The position numbers were made by a program, and so were the translations under genes. Below are positions 41,951 through 50,433 of a stretch of 64,000 bases of DNA, one piece after another. The notes below the pieces were generated by a model, which saw only the letters and a program-made list of their open reading frames with translations, had not been told where the DNA came from and did not search any database. Origin of the DNA: Sphingomonas sp. (GTDB taxonomy: Bacteria > Pseudomonadota > Alphaproteobacteria > Sphingomonadales > Sphingomonadaceae); the NCBI RefSeq assembly GCF_029239295.1, contig NZ_JAQZBC010000005.1:124001-188000 (forward strand). The letters run 5' to 3'. Within the stretch, counting starts at the first letter, position 1; each line of letters begins with the position of its first letter.

Positions 41951-42625
41951 TCAGTCTCGCGTGCCCTGCATCACCGAGGCGGTCCGCGCCGAGTGGCGAT
42001 CGCTCAGCAACTTCGCGCAGGTACGTTCAACGGTTGAGCGCACCCGTTCCAGCTGTTCGGCGGCATATTCGGCCTTCATTCCCGGGACGACGGAGTCGAT
42101 CCGGATATGTTCGGCCTGCTGCATGCCCAGCCCCTGCCACAGATAGGCATCGAAGATCTCGCGCAGCGATCCGACCTGACCCTTCTGGTGGAGCCAGGCG
42201 AGCGAGGTGCCGGACGTGCTGAACGACAGCAGCGGCTTGCCCTTCAGCGCGGGGTGCCCCGATTGCTGCTGCACGTCGCGGAAGCTGTAGTTGGAACCCA
42301 GGACGCGATCGACATAGCCCTTCAGGATCGCGGGGGGCAGCGCGAACCAGATCGGGTAAACCAGGACCAGGATGTCCGCGGTGCCCAGATATTCGAGTTC
42401 GGTCGCAACATCGGGCGCCACTTGCCCATCGCCCTCGATCGGACGCTCCTCGTTACGCAGCACAGGGTCGAAGCCCATGGCGTAGAGGTCACGAACCACG
42501 ACGTCCTGGCCCAGACGCTGCGCCGTTTCGACATAGGTGTCGACAATCTGGCCGTCGAAGCTGGTGCGGTTCGGATTGGCGAAGACCAGATGGTGGCGGA
42601 TCGTTGTCGAATCCGGGCTGTTCAT
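41951..42625 (-). CDS. NAD(P)H dehydrogenase (quinone)-like flavodoxin-fold protein
   Basis: A 224-residue protein of the NQO1/KefF flavodoxin-fold family. HHLVFANPNRTSFDGQIVD is the FMN/FAD phosphate-binding region, ILVLVYPIWFALPPAILKGY the central motif, and LLSFSTSGTSLAWLHQKG the third loop. It probably reduces quinones or similar electrophiles by two electrons. It lies tail-to-tail with the radical SAM gene. Genes of this type are often targets of HxlR regulators, one of which lies at 45212-45685, but no matching operator was seen nearby. Confidence 0.88.
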   Translation of the reverse strand: MNSPDSTTIRHHLVFANPNRTSFDGQIVDTYVETAQRLGQDVVVRDLYAMGFDPVLRNEERPIEGDGQVAPDVATELEYLGTADILVLVYPIWFALPPAILKGYVDRVLGSNYSFRDVQQQSGHPALKGKPLLSFSTSGTSLAWLHQKGQVGSLREIFDAYLWQGLGMQQAEHIRIDSVVPGMKAEYAAEQLERVRSTVERTCAKLLSDRHSARTASVMQGTRD

Positions 42626-42708
42626 GTCCGTACCTTCATTGTGCTTGCCTGAAGCACGCCGTTAGCACGGGAGCCCCCGCGAGCGAACCTGTGCCTGTCC
42701 GCGATCGC

Positions 42709-43626
42709 TCAGGAAGAGGCGGCGGCGATCCGGTCGCGGGCCTCGCGCCGCGCGGTGCGACTCGCCCGGACGCTATCCCAGGCGAAGATCGCGCATCCGA
42801 TCCAGATCAGGCCGAACACGAACAGGTGCAGCGGGCGCAGCGGCTCGCCAAAGATCGCCACCGCAACGATGAACTGCAGCGTCGGAGCAACATATTGCAG
42901 CAGCGCCAGCACCGAATAAGGCAGCCGGCGCGCGGCAGCGGCGAACATCAGCAGCGGCAGCGCCGTTACGACACCGAGGACGACGAGCAGTGCGTCGATC
43001 GACACGCTGCGCCCCATGGCGCCGGTGCCATTGGCGGCGGCGATCAGCACATAGGCGATGGACGGTGGTGCCAGCAGCAGCGTCTCGATCAGCAGACCGC
43101 CCAGCGAATCGATCGCCACCACCTTTCGCACTAGGCCATAGACGCCGAACGACGCCGCGAGCGTCAGCGAGATCCATAGCGTGTTCAGCGCGAACACCGC
43201 CATGATGATGACGCCGAGCGCAGCTACCGCAATCGCGACTCCCTGCCACTTGCGCAGCCGCTCACCAAGGACGGCGACGCCCAGTGCCACATTGACCAGC
43301 GGGTTAATGAAATAGCCGAGGCTTCCCGCCAGCGTCTGTCCGTTGTTGACCGCCCAGATATAGATCAGCCAGTTGATCCCGATCAGCACCGCACTGGCAA
43401 CGAGCATCGCAACCGTGCGCGCATTGACCGCGGTTCGGATCGCCCGCCAGCGACGCATCACGCTGACAACCAGCACCAACAGGACCAGCGACCATATCAC
43501 TCGCTGCGCCAGCACTTCGAGCGCGGGCACCGACGCGAGCAGGCGGAAGTAGAGCGGTAGCACGCCCCATAGCGTGTAGGCGCCCAGCCCGAGCAGCAGG
43601 CCGCCGCGCGCACCATTGTCAGTCAT
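42709..43626 (-). CDS. rarD: EamA-family permease RarD
   Basis: A 305-residue protein with ten predicted membrane helices in two EamA halves. The start GLGAYTLWGVLPLYFRLL and the segments LIGINWLIYIWAVNNGQTLA and GSLGYFINPLVNVALGV are typical of RarD. RarD-type proteins are proposed drug/metabolite exporters. The ATG at 43626 gives the standard N-terminus; gpmA ends 34 bp upstream on the same strand. Confidence 0.92.
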   Translation of the reverse strand: MTDNGARGGLLLGLGAYTLWGVLPLYFRLLASVPALEVLAQRVIWSLVLLVLVVSVMRRWRAIRTAVNARTVAMLVASAVLIGINWLIYIWAVNNGQTLAGSLGYFINPLVNVALGVAVLGERLRKWQGVAIAVAALGVIIMAVFALNTLWISLTLAASFGVYGLVRKVVAIDSLGGLLIETLLLAPPSIAYVLIAAANGTGAMGRSVSIDALLVVLGVVTALPLLMFAAAARRLPYSVLALLQYVAPTLQFIVAVAIFGEPLRPLHLFVFGLIWIGCAIFAWDSVRASRTARREARDRIAAASS

Positions 43627-43660
43627 GCGAGGCGGCCTTCTGTCTTGGGGGCGGTAGAGG

Positions 43661-44347
43661 TCAGCGTTCGTTGAGGTAGTAGCGATCGAGCGCGCGCAGA
43701 TCATCGTCCAGGTCATAGACAATCGGCTGGCCGGTCGGGATTTCCAGACTGGTGATCTCGTCGTCCGGAATATTCGACAGATGCTTGACGAGCGCACGCA
43801 GCGAATTGCCATGCGCGGAGATCAGCACGCGCTGCCCATCCTTCAGCGCGGGCGCGATCCGCTCTTCCCAATAGGGGAGGACGCGGGCGATCGTATCCTT
43901 CAGGCTCTCGGTCGCGGGAATGTCGATCCCGGCGTAGCGGCGATCATTGCTGAGATCATACGGGCTGCCTGCCTCAGCCGCGGGCGGCGGAATATCGAAG
44001 CTGCGGCGCCAGATGTGCACCTGCTCCTCCCCGTGCTTGGCGGCGGTCTCCGCCTTGTTGAGGCCGGTCAGCCCGCCATAATGCCGCTCGTTCAGCCGCC
44101 AATGCTTCTCGGTCGGCAGCCACAAACGCCCCATCGCCTCCAGCGCCAGGTTCAGCGTCTTGATCGCGCGCGTCTGAAGCGAGGTGAAGGTGAGATCGAA
44201 GTCGAGGCCCTTCGCGGCCATCAGCTCGCCCGCAGCAGTCGCCTCTGCGGCGCCCTTCTCCGTGACGTCGACGTCCCACCAGCCGGTGAAGCGGTTTTCG
44301 AGGTTCCAGGCCGACTGGCCGTGGCGGATCAGGACGAGCTTGGGCAT
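43661..44347 (-). CDS. gpmA: 2,3-bisphosphoglycerate-dependent phosphoglycerate mutase
   Basis: A 228-residue glycolytic enzyme interconverting 3- and 2-phosphoglycerate. The catalytic His9 lies in [40 protein letters not shown] and [14 protein letters not shown] carry the other active-site residues. The protein is complete and of normal length. It is divergent from the dienelactone hydrolase gene. Confidence 0.96.
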   Translation of the reverse strand: MPKLVLIRHGQSAWNLENRFTGWWDVDVTEKGAAEATAAGELMAAKGLDFDLTFTSLQTRAIKTLNLALEAMGRLWLPTEKHWRLNERHYGGLTGLNKAETAAKHGEEQVHIWRRSFDIPPPAAEAGSPYDLSNDRRYAGIDIPATESLKDTIARVLPYWEERIAPALKDGQRVLISAHGNSLRALVKHLSNIPDDEITSLEIPTGQPIVYDLDDDLRALDRYYLNER

Positions 44348-44461
44348 CGATATCTCCCGTTGGCAATGACGCCTGTGCGTTTGGCGCGCTGTTAGAGAGT
44401 GGAAGCGCCCTTCGACAAGCGCGCGCGGAAAGGTTTAAGTTCGCCGCGAAGGAGATTCTCG

Positions 44462-45187
44462 ATGGCGATCGTGCGGCAGACCCTGGTGTATGATGGTCCC
44501 GGTGGCCCGTTCGAAGGCGTGATCGCCTGGGAGGATGAGGTCGAAACGCCGCGGCCGGGCGTCCTCGTCTGCCCGAATATCCTGGGGCAGAAGGAAGCTG
44601 ACAACCAAAAGGCAGAGGATCTCGCAAAGCTCGGCTATGTCGCGCTCGCCTGTGACGTGTTCGGCCAAGGTCGGCGCAAGACACGCGAGAGCAGCAACGT
44701 CTCGGAGTTCATGGATGAGTTGGACGCCGACCGTGGCCTGTTGCGCGACCGGCTGACCGCCTCGCTCACGGCGCTTAGCGGCTTTGCGGCGGTCGATCCG
44801 GCGCGGCTGGCGGCGATCGGTTTCTGCTTTGGCGGCAAATGCGTGCTCGACATGGCGCGCGCCGGGCTACCGATACTGGGCGGCGTCAGCTTCCACGGCG
44901 TTTATGACCGGCCCGATTATGCCAATGCCGATCCGATCACGGCAAAGCTGTTGGTCTGTCATGGCTGGGAAGACCCGCTCTGCCCGCCCGACACGATGGT
45001 CGCACTTGGCCGGGAGCTTACCGACAACCACGCCGATTGGCAGATCCACGCCTATGGCCATGCCGGTCACGCCTTTACGGATGCATCCGTGCCGGCGGGC
45101 CGCACCCCGGGCTTCGGCTATGACGAGAATGCCGACCGGCGCAGTTGGAAGGCGATGAGCGACTTCCTGGCCGAACTGTTTATCTAA
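44462..45187 (+). CDS. Dienelactone hydrolase family protein
   Basis: A 241-residue alpha/beta hydrolase. The nucleophile Cys122 is in GFCFGGKCVLDMA, the acid is in the CHGWEDPLCPP strand turn, and the His is in YGHAGHAFTD. The early segment GVLVCPNILGQKEADNQKAE fits the family. Members open dienelactones or act on small esters. AAGGAG lies 8 bases before the ATG at 44462. It ends 24 bp from the convergent HxlR gene. Confidence 0.93.
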   Translation: MAIVRQTLVYDGPGGPFEGVIAWEDEVETPRPGVLVCPNILGQKEADNQKAEDLAKLGYVALACDVFGQGRRKTRESSNVSEFMDELDADRGLLRDRLTASLTALSGFAAVDPARLAAIGFCFGGKCVLDMARAGLPILGGVSFHGVYDRPDYANADPITAKLLVCHGWEDPLCPPDTMVALGRELTDNHADWQIHAYGHAGHAFTDASVPAGRTPGFGYDENADRRSWKAMSDFLAELFI

Positions 45188-45211
45188 TCCGCGTTCTCGG
45201 CGCCGCCGGCA

Positions 45212-45685
45212 TCATCCGGCGGCGGTACGCTCCGGCGCTTCCAGGTCGCCGGGCAGCGCCCAGTGCATGTCGCCCTTCCCGAGCGCGCGGCCGTCGTGGC
45301 TGAGCACGGCCACCTGCTGGATCGGCCGATTGTCCCGCGCATCCACCAGGATCGGGAACGCCGGACAGCCGGTTTCCCACTTCTCCCCCCATTGCCGCAG
45401 CGCGACCATCGTCGGCAGCAACGCATAGCCCTTGTCGGTCAAATGGTAGGCGATCTTTCGCCGATCCTCGATCAAGGAACGACGCTCCATAATGCCGTGA
45501 TCGACGAAGCGCGCGAGGCGATTGGCAAGGATGTTGCGGGCAATACCGAGTTCGGACTGAAACTCCTCGAAATGCTTCAATCCGTTGAAGGCCGCACGGA
45601 GGATCAGGAACGCCCAGCGCTCTCCCATCGATTCCAGCGCGGCGGGAAGACTGCACTCCGCTAGCGGCTCGCGCAACTCAGCCAT
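45212..45685 (-). CDS. HxlR-family transcriptional regulator
   Basis: A 157-residue winged-helix regulator. The N-terminal Cys (residue 11, CSLPAALESMGERWAFLILR) is at the redox-sensing position used by several HxlR proteins; the wing region is FEEFQSELGIARNILANRLA and DRRKIAYHLTDKGYALLPTM. AAGGAG lies just before the ATG. Upstream is a set of inverted repeats (45748-45779) that are probable operators, so autoregulation and control of the divergent gene at 45843 are likely. Confidence 0.93.
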   Translation of the reverse strand: MAELREPLAECSLPAALESMGERWAFLILRAAFNGLKHFEEFQSELGIARNILANRLARFVDHGIMERRSLIEDRRKIAYHLTDKGYALLPTMVALRQWGEKWETGCPAFPILVDARDNRPIQQVAVLSHDGRALGKGDMHWALPGDLEAPERTAAG

Positions 45686-45747
45686 TGATACTCCTTCTCA
45701 CACAACAAGGTAGCGCATCGCGCCCCATCAGCCGAGTACCAAATAAA

Positions 45748-45779
45748 AGTTGCCGATCGCAACTCGCACATGCGAGTTG
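45748..45779. promoter_or_regulatory. Nested palindromes in the hxlR divergent promoter (candidate HxlR operators)
   Basis: A perfect 20-bp palindrome (CAACTCGCA-CA-TGCGAGTTG, 45760-45779) overlaps a second inverted repeat (AGTTGC-N5-GCAACT, 45748-45764). A further half site AACTCGC recurs at 45788-45794. Placement 60-95 bp upstream of the hxlR start and the dyad symmetry fit a dimeric HxlR regulator. Confidence 0.7.
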
Positions 45780-45842
45780 TCTATTGAAACTCGCTTTCGC
45801 AGCATTTAGATGGAACGCATTAGGTTTATGGGAGAGCCCATC

Positions 45843-46202
45843 ATGATTCGCATCCTTGCCAAGTCCGTTCTCGCCTCCGCAGCATTGCTGGCGGCGTTCG
45901 GCGCCCAGGCGCAGCCCAACGGCGCTTACATCGCCACCCCGGCCGAGACCCCAACCAAGACCGTGCTGATGACCCGTGACACCGCGTGGCAGCTTCGTGA
46001 CGGCGCCTATGTCGCCACCAATGCGCCGATGCGTGAAATGGCGGCGTGCCAGCTCGTCGCCCGCAGCACCGGCGCGCTGAGCGGCTTCAGCGCCAACGGT
46101 CAGTCGTTTGATGCCGCCGCGCTCGACACCTGCAACGCCAAGGCGAAGGGCGGCAAGGCTGTCGCTGCCAAGGCGAGCGCGAACGCTGCTCCTGCTAACT
46201 GA
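45843..46202 (+). CDS. Small secreted hypothetical protein
   Basis: A 119-residue protein with a signal peptide (RILAKSVLASAALLAAFGAQA-Q). The mature part has KTVLMTRDTAWQLRDGAYVA and MREMAACQLVARSTGALSGF, with two Cys that could form a disulfide, and an Ala/Lys-rich tail. It resembles a small periplasmic family common in Sphingomonadales and Caulobacterales (CC_3452-like), a tentative match. The ATG at 45843 is chosen for GGAGAG upstream. It follows the HxlR operators and ends in a strong terminator. Confidence 0.75.
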   Translation: MIRILAKSVLASAALLAAFGAQAQPNGAYIATPAETPTKTVLMTRDTAWQLRDGAYVATNAPMREMAACQLVARSTGALSGFSANGQSFDAAALDTCNAKAKGGKAVAAKASANAAPAN

Positions 46203-46227
46203 TCGGCGCTCCCGCCGATAAACGGAG

Positions 46228-46260
46228 AAGGGCCTGCCTCCCCTGAGGTGGGCCCTTTTC
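46228..46260 (+). terminator. Rho-independent terminator after the small secreted protein
   Basis: A 13-bp stem (AAGGGCC, then TGCCTC/GAGGTG with two G-U pairs, then GGCCCTT) with a CCCT loop and a TTTTCGTTT tail. It lies just upstream of rsh and separates the two genes. Confidence 0.93.
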
Positions 46261-46314
46261 GTTTATCCTGTGTTTTCTGTTGCAAAGCGCGGGGCGGCTG
46301 CTCAAGTCGATGCC

Positions 46315-48420
46315 GTGTTGCGGCAATATGAACTTGTAGACCGGGTCCTTGAATACGACCCAGAGGCAGACGAGGCGCTGCTTAATCGCGCCTATGTGTT
46401 TTCGGTCAACGCCCATGGCACGCAAAAAAGGGCCAGCGGCGACCCCTATTTCAGCCATCCGATCGAAGTCGCCGGCATCCTGACCGAACTTCATCTGGAT
46501 GATGAGACGATCGCCACCGCGATCCTTCACGATACCGTCGAGGACACGGTCGCCACCAGCGAGCAGATCCGCCAGATCTTCGGCGACAATGTCGCGCGGC
46601 TGGTGGACGGCGTGACGAAGCTGTCCAAGATCGAGGCGCAGACCGAAAGCGAGCGCGCAGCGGAAAACCTGCGCAAGTTCCTTCTCGCCATGTCCGGCGA
46701 CATTCGCGTGCTGCTGGTCAAGCTGGCCGACCGGCTGCACAACATGCGCACGCTCCACCACATCAAGAATCCGGACAAGCGCAAGCGCATCGCGCGCGAG
46801 ACGATGGATATCTACGCCCCGCTCGCCGAGCGGATCGGCATGTACGAGTTCATGAAGGAGATGCAGACGCTCGCCTTCCAGCAGCTCGAGCCGGAAGCCT
46901 ATGAATCGATAACGCGCCGCCTGCAGCAGCTCCAGGCCGGGGGCGGCGACCGGATCGAGAAGATCAAGCGGGGCCTGAAGGACCTGCTGGCGCGCCACGG
47001 CATCGAAGCCGAGGTCTCCGGCCGCGAAAAGCATCCCTACAGCATCTGGCGCAAGATGCAGGAACGCCACATCAACTTCGAGCAATTGTCCGACATCATG
47101 GCCTTCCGGGCCATCGTGAAGGACGAGGACCAATGCTACGTCTCGCTTGGCCATATCCACCGCCGCTGGCCGATGGTCCCGGGGCGGTTCAAGGATTACA
47201 TCTCGACGCCCAAGCGCAACGGCTACCGTTCGCTGCACACCACCGTCATCCACGACGAAAACCAGCGCGTGGAAATCCAGATTCGCAGCGAGCAGATGCA
47301 TGCGGAGGCGGAATTCGGTCTCGCCGCGCACTGGGCATATAAGCAGGGCGAGACGATCAGCCGGCAGACGCAGCAGGGCTGGATCGCTGACCTGGTCGAG
47401 ATCCTCGATACGGCGGGCAGCCCAGAGGAGTTGCTCGAACATACCCGCATGGCGATGTACCAGGATCGCATCTTCGCCTTCACGCCGAAAGGTGAGCTGA
47501 TCCAGCTGCCCAAGGGCGCGACGCCGATCGATTTCGCTTATGCTGTCCACACCGATCTGGGCGACCAGGCGGTCGGCGCGAAGATCAACGGACGCGTCGT
47601 GCCGCTGCGCACGGTGATCGAAAATGGCGACCAGGTGCAGGTGCTGCGCTCCAAAGCGCAAACCCCCCAACCCAATTGGCTGAACTTTGCGATCACGGGC
47701 AAGGCGCTGGCCGCGATCCGCCGTCACTTGCGTCAGGTGGAGCGCGAACAGACAATCGCGCTCGGCCGCAAGCTGTACGACGATATCGTCGCCCGCCTGC
47801 CCGCGCCGCTGGGTGCCGACGCGTTAAGCCACGCCTTGCCGCGCCTGAAGCTGGCTGATGAGGCGACGCTGATGCAGGCAATCGCCAGGCGAACGCTGAC
47901 CGATGCGCAGGTAATGGAAGCGTTGATGCCGGGCTCCGCGGGTGCCGACCTCGCGCACTCGCCGCCGCAATCGTCCGCGATCTCGATCGAGGGGCTGGCG
48001 CCGGGCGTCGCCTATGAACTGGGCGAGTGCTGCCACCCGGTGCCGGGTGATCGCATCGTCGGCCTGCGCCGCCCCGACGCCTCGATTGAGGTGCACCGCA
48101 TCGATTGCCCGACGCTGGCCGAACTGGCCGAGCGGTCCGACGAGGAGACCGACTGGATCGACGTCAAATGGGGCAACAAGACCGAAGGCGCGACCGCGCG
48201 CGTGTCGGTCGAGGTGAAGAACGAGCCCGGCGCGCTGGGCGTGCTTGCAACGATCATCGGCCAGCACAAGGCGAATATCATCAACCTGCGCCTCGATACA
48301 CGCGACACCCAGTTCCACACCAATGTCATCGATGTGGAGGTGCATGACGCACACCAGCTGATGCGCCTGATCGCTGCGCTGCGCGCCGCCGACGCCGTGA
48401 ACGCGGCCGAGCGGGTCTGA
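46315..48420 (+). CDS. rsh: Bifunctional (p)ppGpp synthetase/hydrolase (Rsh/SpoT)
   Basis: A protein of about 701 residues. The HD hydrolase domain has DPYFSHPIEVAGIL and AILHDTVEDT; the synthetase domain has RFKDYISTPKRNGYRSLHT; a TGS domain (RIFAFTPKGELIQLPKGATP) and a C-terminal ACT domain (VKNEPGALGVLATIIGQHKA) follow. It makes and degrades the alarmone (p)ppGpp. GTG at 46315 is chosen because it yields the expected start MLRQYELVDRV; TTG at 46318 and GTG at 46270 are alternatives. No strong ribosome binding site is visible. Confidence 0.95.
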   Translation: MLRQYELVDRVLEYDPEADEALLNRAYVFSVNAHGTQKRASGDPYFSHPIEVAGILTELHLDDETIATAILHDTVEDTVATSEQIRQIFGDNVARLVDGVTKLSKIEAQTESERAAENLRKFLLAMSGDIRVLLVKLADRLHNMRTLHHIKNPDKRKRIARETMDIYAPLAERIGMYEFMKEMQTLAFQQLEPEAYESITRRLQQLQAGGGDRIEKIKRGLKDLLARHGIEAEVSGREKHPYSIWRKMQERHINFEQLSDIMAFRAIVKDEDQCYVSLGHIHRRWPMVPGRFKDYISTPKRNGYRSLHTTVIHDENQRVEIQIRSEQMHAEAEFGLAAHWAYKQGETISRQTQQGWIADLVEILDTAGSPEELLEHTRMAMYQDRIFAFTPKGELIQLPKGATPIDFAYAVHTDLGDQAVGAKINGRVVPLRTVIENGDQVQVLRSKAQTPQPNWLNFAITGKALAAIRRHLRQVEREQTIALGRKLYDDIVARLPAPLGADALSHALPRLKLADEATLMQAIARRTLTDAQVMEALMPGSAGADLAHSPPQSSAISIEGLAPGVAYELGECCHPVPGDRIVGLRRPDASIEVHRIDCPTLAELAERSDEETDWIDVKWGNKTEGATARVSVEVKNEPGALGVLATIIGQHKANIINLRLDTRDTQFHTNVIDVEVHDAHQLMRLIAALRAADAVNAAERV

Positions 48421-48526
48421 CCTCACCAATGGCGGCCGCGCGCCTCTCGGTGCGCAGCCGCCACTTGCGGCATCATCACTGCCTTGCTTAAGGTTGGCCG
48501 GCCCTCCTCTCGAAAGGCCCAAGCAC

Positions 48527-50347
48527 TTGGATCGTCGTTCCTTCCTTGCCTCGGCAAGCGCTGCCTCCGTCTTCGCCCTCGTGCCAGAAGCACTCCGCGC
48601 GCAAACCGTTGCCGCCGGCGGCGCCACCAACCCGGCTGATGCGCAGCTCAACAGCCTGTTTGACAAGGTGTTCGCCCAGACGCTCCAGCGCTCGCCCGAA
48701 CTCGCGACCTCACTCGGCATGGACAAGGGCGCGAACGCTGCGCTCAAGCACCGGCTGACCGATCAGTCCGCGGCCGGCAAGGCTACCGCGCGCACCGAAT
48801 TGAAGCAGGCGATTGCCGCGATCCGCGCCGTTGATCCCGCCTCGCTGTCGACCCGCTCGAAGCTGGACCGCGAAGTGATCCTGTACTCGCTCGAAAGCCG
48901 GGCGGTCCCTTATGATCGCTTCAAGCTGGACGGGGTACAGCGCCCCTTCACCATCTTCCAGCAGGGTGGCAGCTACTTCTCGACGCCCGACTTCCTGAAC
49001 TCGTCGCATACGATCAACAACGCGGCGGACTGCGAGGCTTATCTCGACCGGCTCGGCGCCTTTGCCAAGCGGCTCGATCAGGATACGGCGAACCAGAAGG
49101 AAGAGGCGTCGCGCGGCTATCTCGCTCCCGACTTCTCGCTCGACCTGACGCTCGGCCAGATGGCGAAGCTGCGCGGCCAGGCAGCGGCCGAGAGCGGCCT
49201 CGCGCAATCGGTGGCGAAGCGGGCGGCGGCCAAGAACATCAACGGTGACTGGCAGGCGCGTGCCTCCAAGATCGTTGAAGCCGACATCTATCCTGCGCTC
49301 GATCGCCAGATCGCGCTGATCAAGGCGCTGCGTCCGAAGGCACGCAGCACTGCCGGCATTTGGGACGTGCCGCAGGGCGACGCCATCTACGCCGCGGCGT
49401 TGGAGCAGGCGACCACCACCAAATATACGCCCGCGGAAGTGCACCAGATGGGCCTCGACCAGGTGGCCGAGATCACCGCTCAGCTCGACACGATCCTGCG
49501 GAAGCAGGGCCTCACCCGCGGCAATGTCGGCGCACGGCTGAACGAGCTGAATGTGCGGCCGGAACAGGTCTATCCTGACACCGCGGAAGGCCGGGCGGCG
49601 CTGATCAAGGGCTTGAACGAGGGCAATGCCGCGATGACGGCGAAGCTGGGTCAGGCGATCCTCAACCCGCCGAGCGAGCCGCTCGACATTCGCGCAGTGC
49701 CGGTCGACATCCAAGACGGCGCCTCGAACGGCTATTACAGCCGCGCCGCGCTCGATGGGTCGCGCCCGGCGATCTACTGGATCAACCTCAAGAACGTCGG
49801 CGACTGGCCGAAATATTCGCTGCCCAGCCTCACCTATCACGAAGGCGTGCCGGGCCATCACCTGCAGATCTCGATCGCGCAAAAGGCGCCGCAGCCGCTG
49901 CTACGCAACCTCAGCTTCTTCAGCGGCTATAGCGAAGGCTGGGCGCTGTATGCCGAAAGCCTGGCCGACGAACTGGGCGGCTATGCCGACGATCTGGAGC
50001 GTGCCGGCTTCCTGCAGAGCTATCTGTTTCGCGCCGCGCGCCTCGTCATCGACACAGGCATCCACACCAAGCGTTGGACCCGAGATCAGGCGACCGATTA
50101 CATGGTCGAAACCGTCGGCTTCGCGCGTCCACGGTCGCAGCGTGAGATCGAGCGTTACTGCACCCAGCCGGGCCAGGCGTGCAGTTACAAGGTGGGTCAC
50201 GCCGCCTGGGTGCGCGCCCGTGAGACGGCGCAGAAGCTGCGTGGGGACAAGTTCGACCTGCGGCAGTTCCATGAGGTGCTGCAATATGGCGCGGTCCCGC
50301 TGACTATCCTGCAGCGGCTGGTGGAGGAGCAGGCGCGCGCCGCCTGA
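48527..50347 (+). CDS. DUF885 family exported peptidase-like protein
   Basis: A 606-residue protein with a Tat-like signal (DRRSFLASASAASVFALVPE then ALRAQ). The DUF885 hallmark LTYHEGVPGHHLQISIAQKA contains an HExxxHH arrangement that probably binds zinc; SGYSEGWALYAESLADELG and an ERYCTQPGQACSYKVGH segment follow. It is likely a periplasmic metallopeptidase or carboxypeptidase of unknown substrate. The TTG at 48527 is preferred because AAAGG lies upstream and the Tat motif then falls at the N-terminus; a TTG at 48494 would add 11 residues. Confidence 0.87.
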   Translation: MDRRSFLASASAASVFALVPEALRAQTVAAGGATNPADAQLNSLFDKVFAQTLQRSPELATSLGMDKGANAALKHRLTDQSAAGKATARTELKQAIAAIRAVDPASLSTRSKLDREVILYSLESRAVPYDRFKLDGVQRPFTIFQQGGSYFSTPDFLNSSHTINNAADCEAYLDRLGAFAKRLDQDTANQKEEASRGYLAPDFSLDLTLGQMAKLRGQAAAESGLAQSVAKRAAAKNINGDWQARASKIVEADIYPALDRQIALIKALRPKARSTAGIWDVPQGDAIYAAALEQATTTKYTPAEVHQMGLDQVAEITAQLDTILRKQGLTRGNVGARLNELNVRPEQVYPDTAEGRAALIKGLNEGNAAMTAKLGQAILNPPSEPLDIRAVPVDIQDGASNGYYSRAALDGSRPAIYWINLKNVGDWPKYSLPSLTYHEGVPGHHLQISIAQKAPQPLLRNLSFFSGYSEGWALYAESLADELGGYADDLERAGFLQSYLFRAARLVIDTGIHTKRWTRDQATDYMVETVGFARPRSQREIERYCTQPGQACSYKVGHAAWVRARETAQKLRGDKFDLRQFHEVLQYGAVPLTILQRLVEEQARAA

Positions 50348-50433
50348 GCCACGCCCGCCCGGGGGAGGGCGGCGTGCGATGGAACCGTTCAGGGATCATG
50401 GCGTAGGACAGGACCGAAAGGAACCTGCCCCGC

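Noticed and set aside
46195..47727. A 510-codon minus-strand frame opposite rsh
   Set aside because: It crosses the terminator at 46228-46260 and lies opposite conserved Rsh domains.
48429..48465. GC-rich inverted repeat after rsh considered as a terminator
   Set aside because: The stem has an internal mismatch and no T-run follows; too weak to call.
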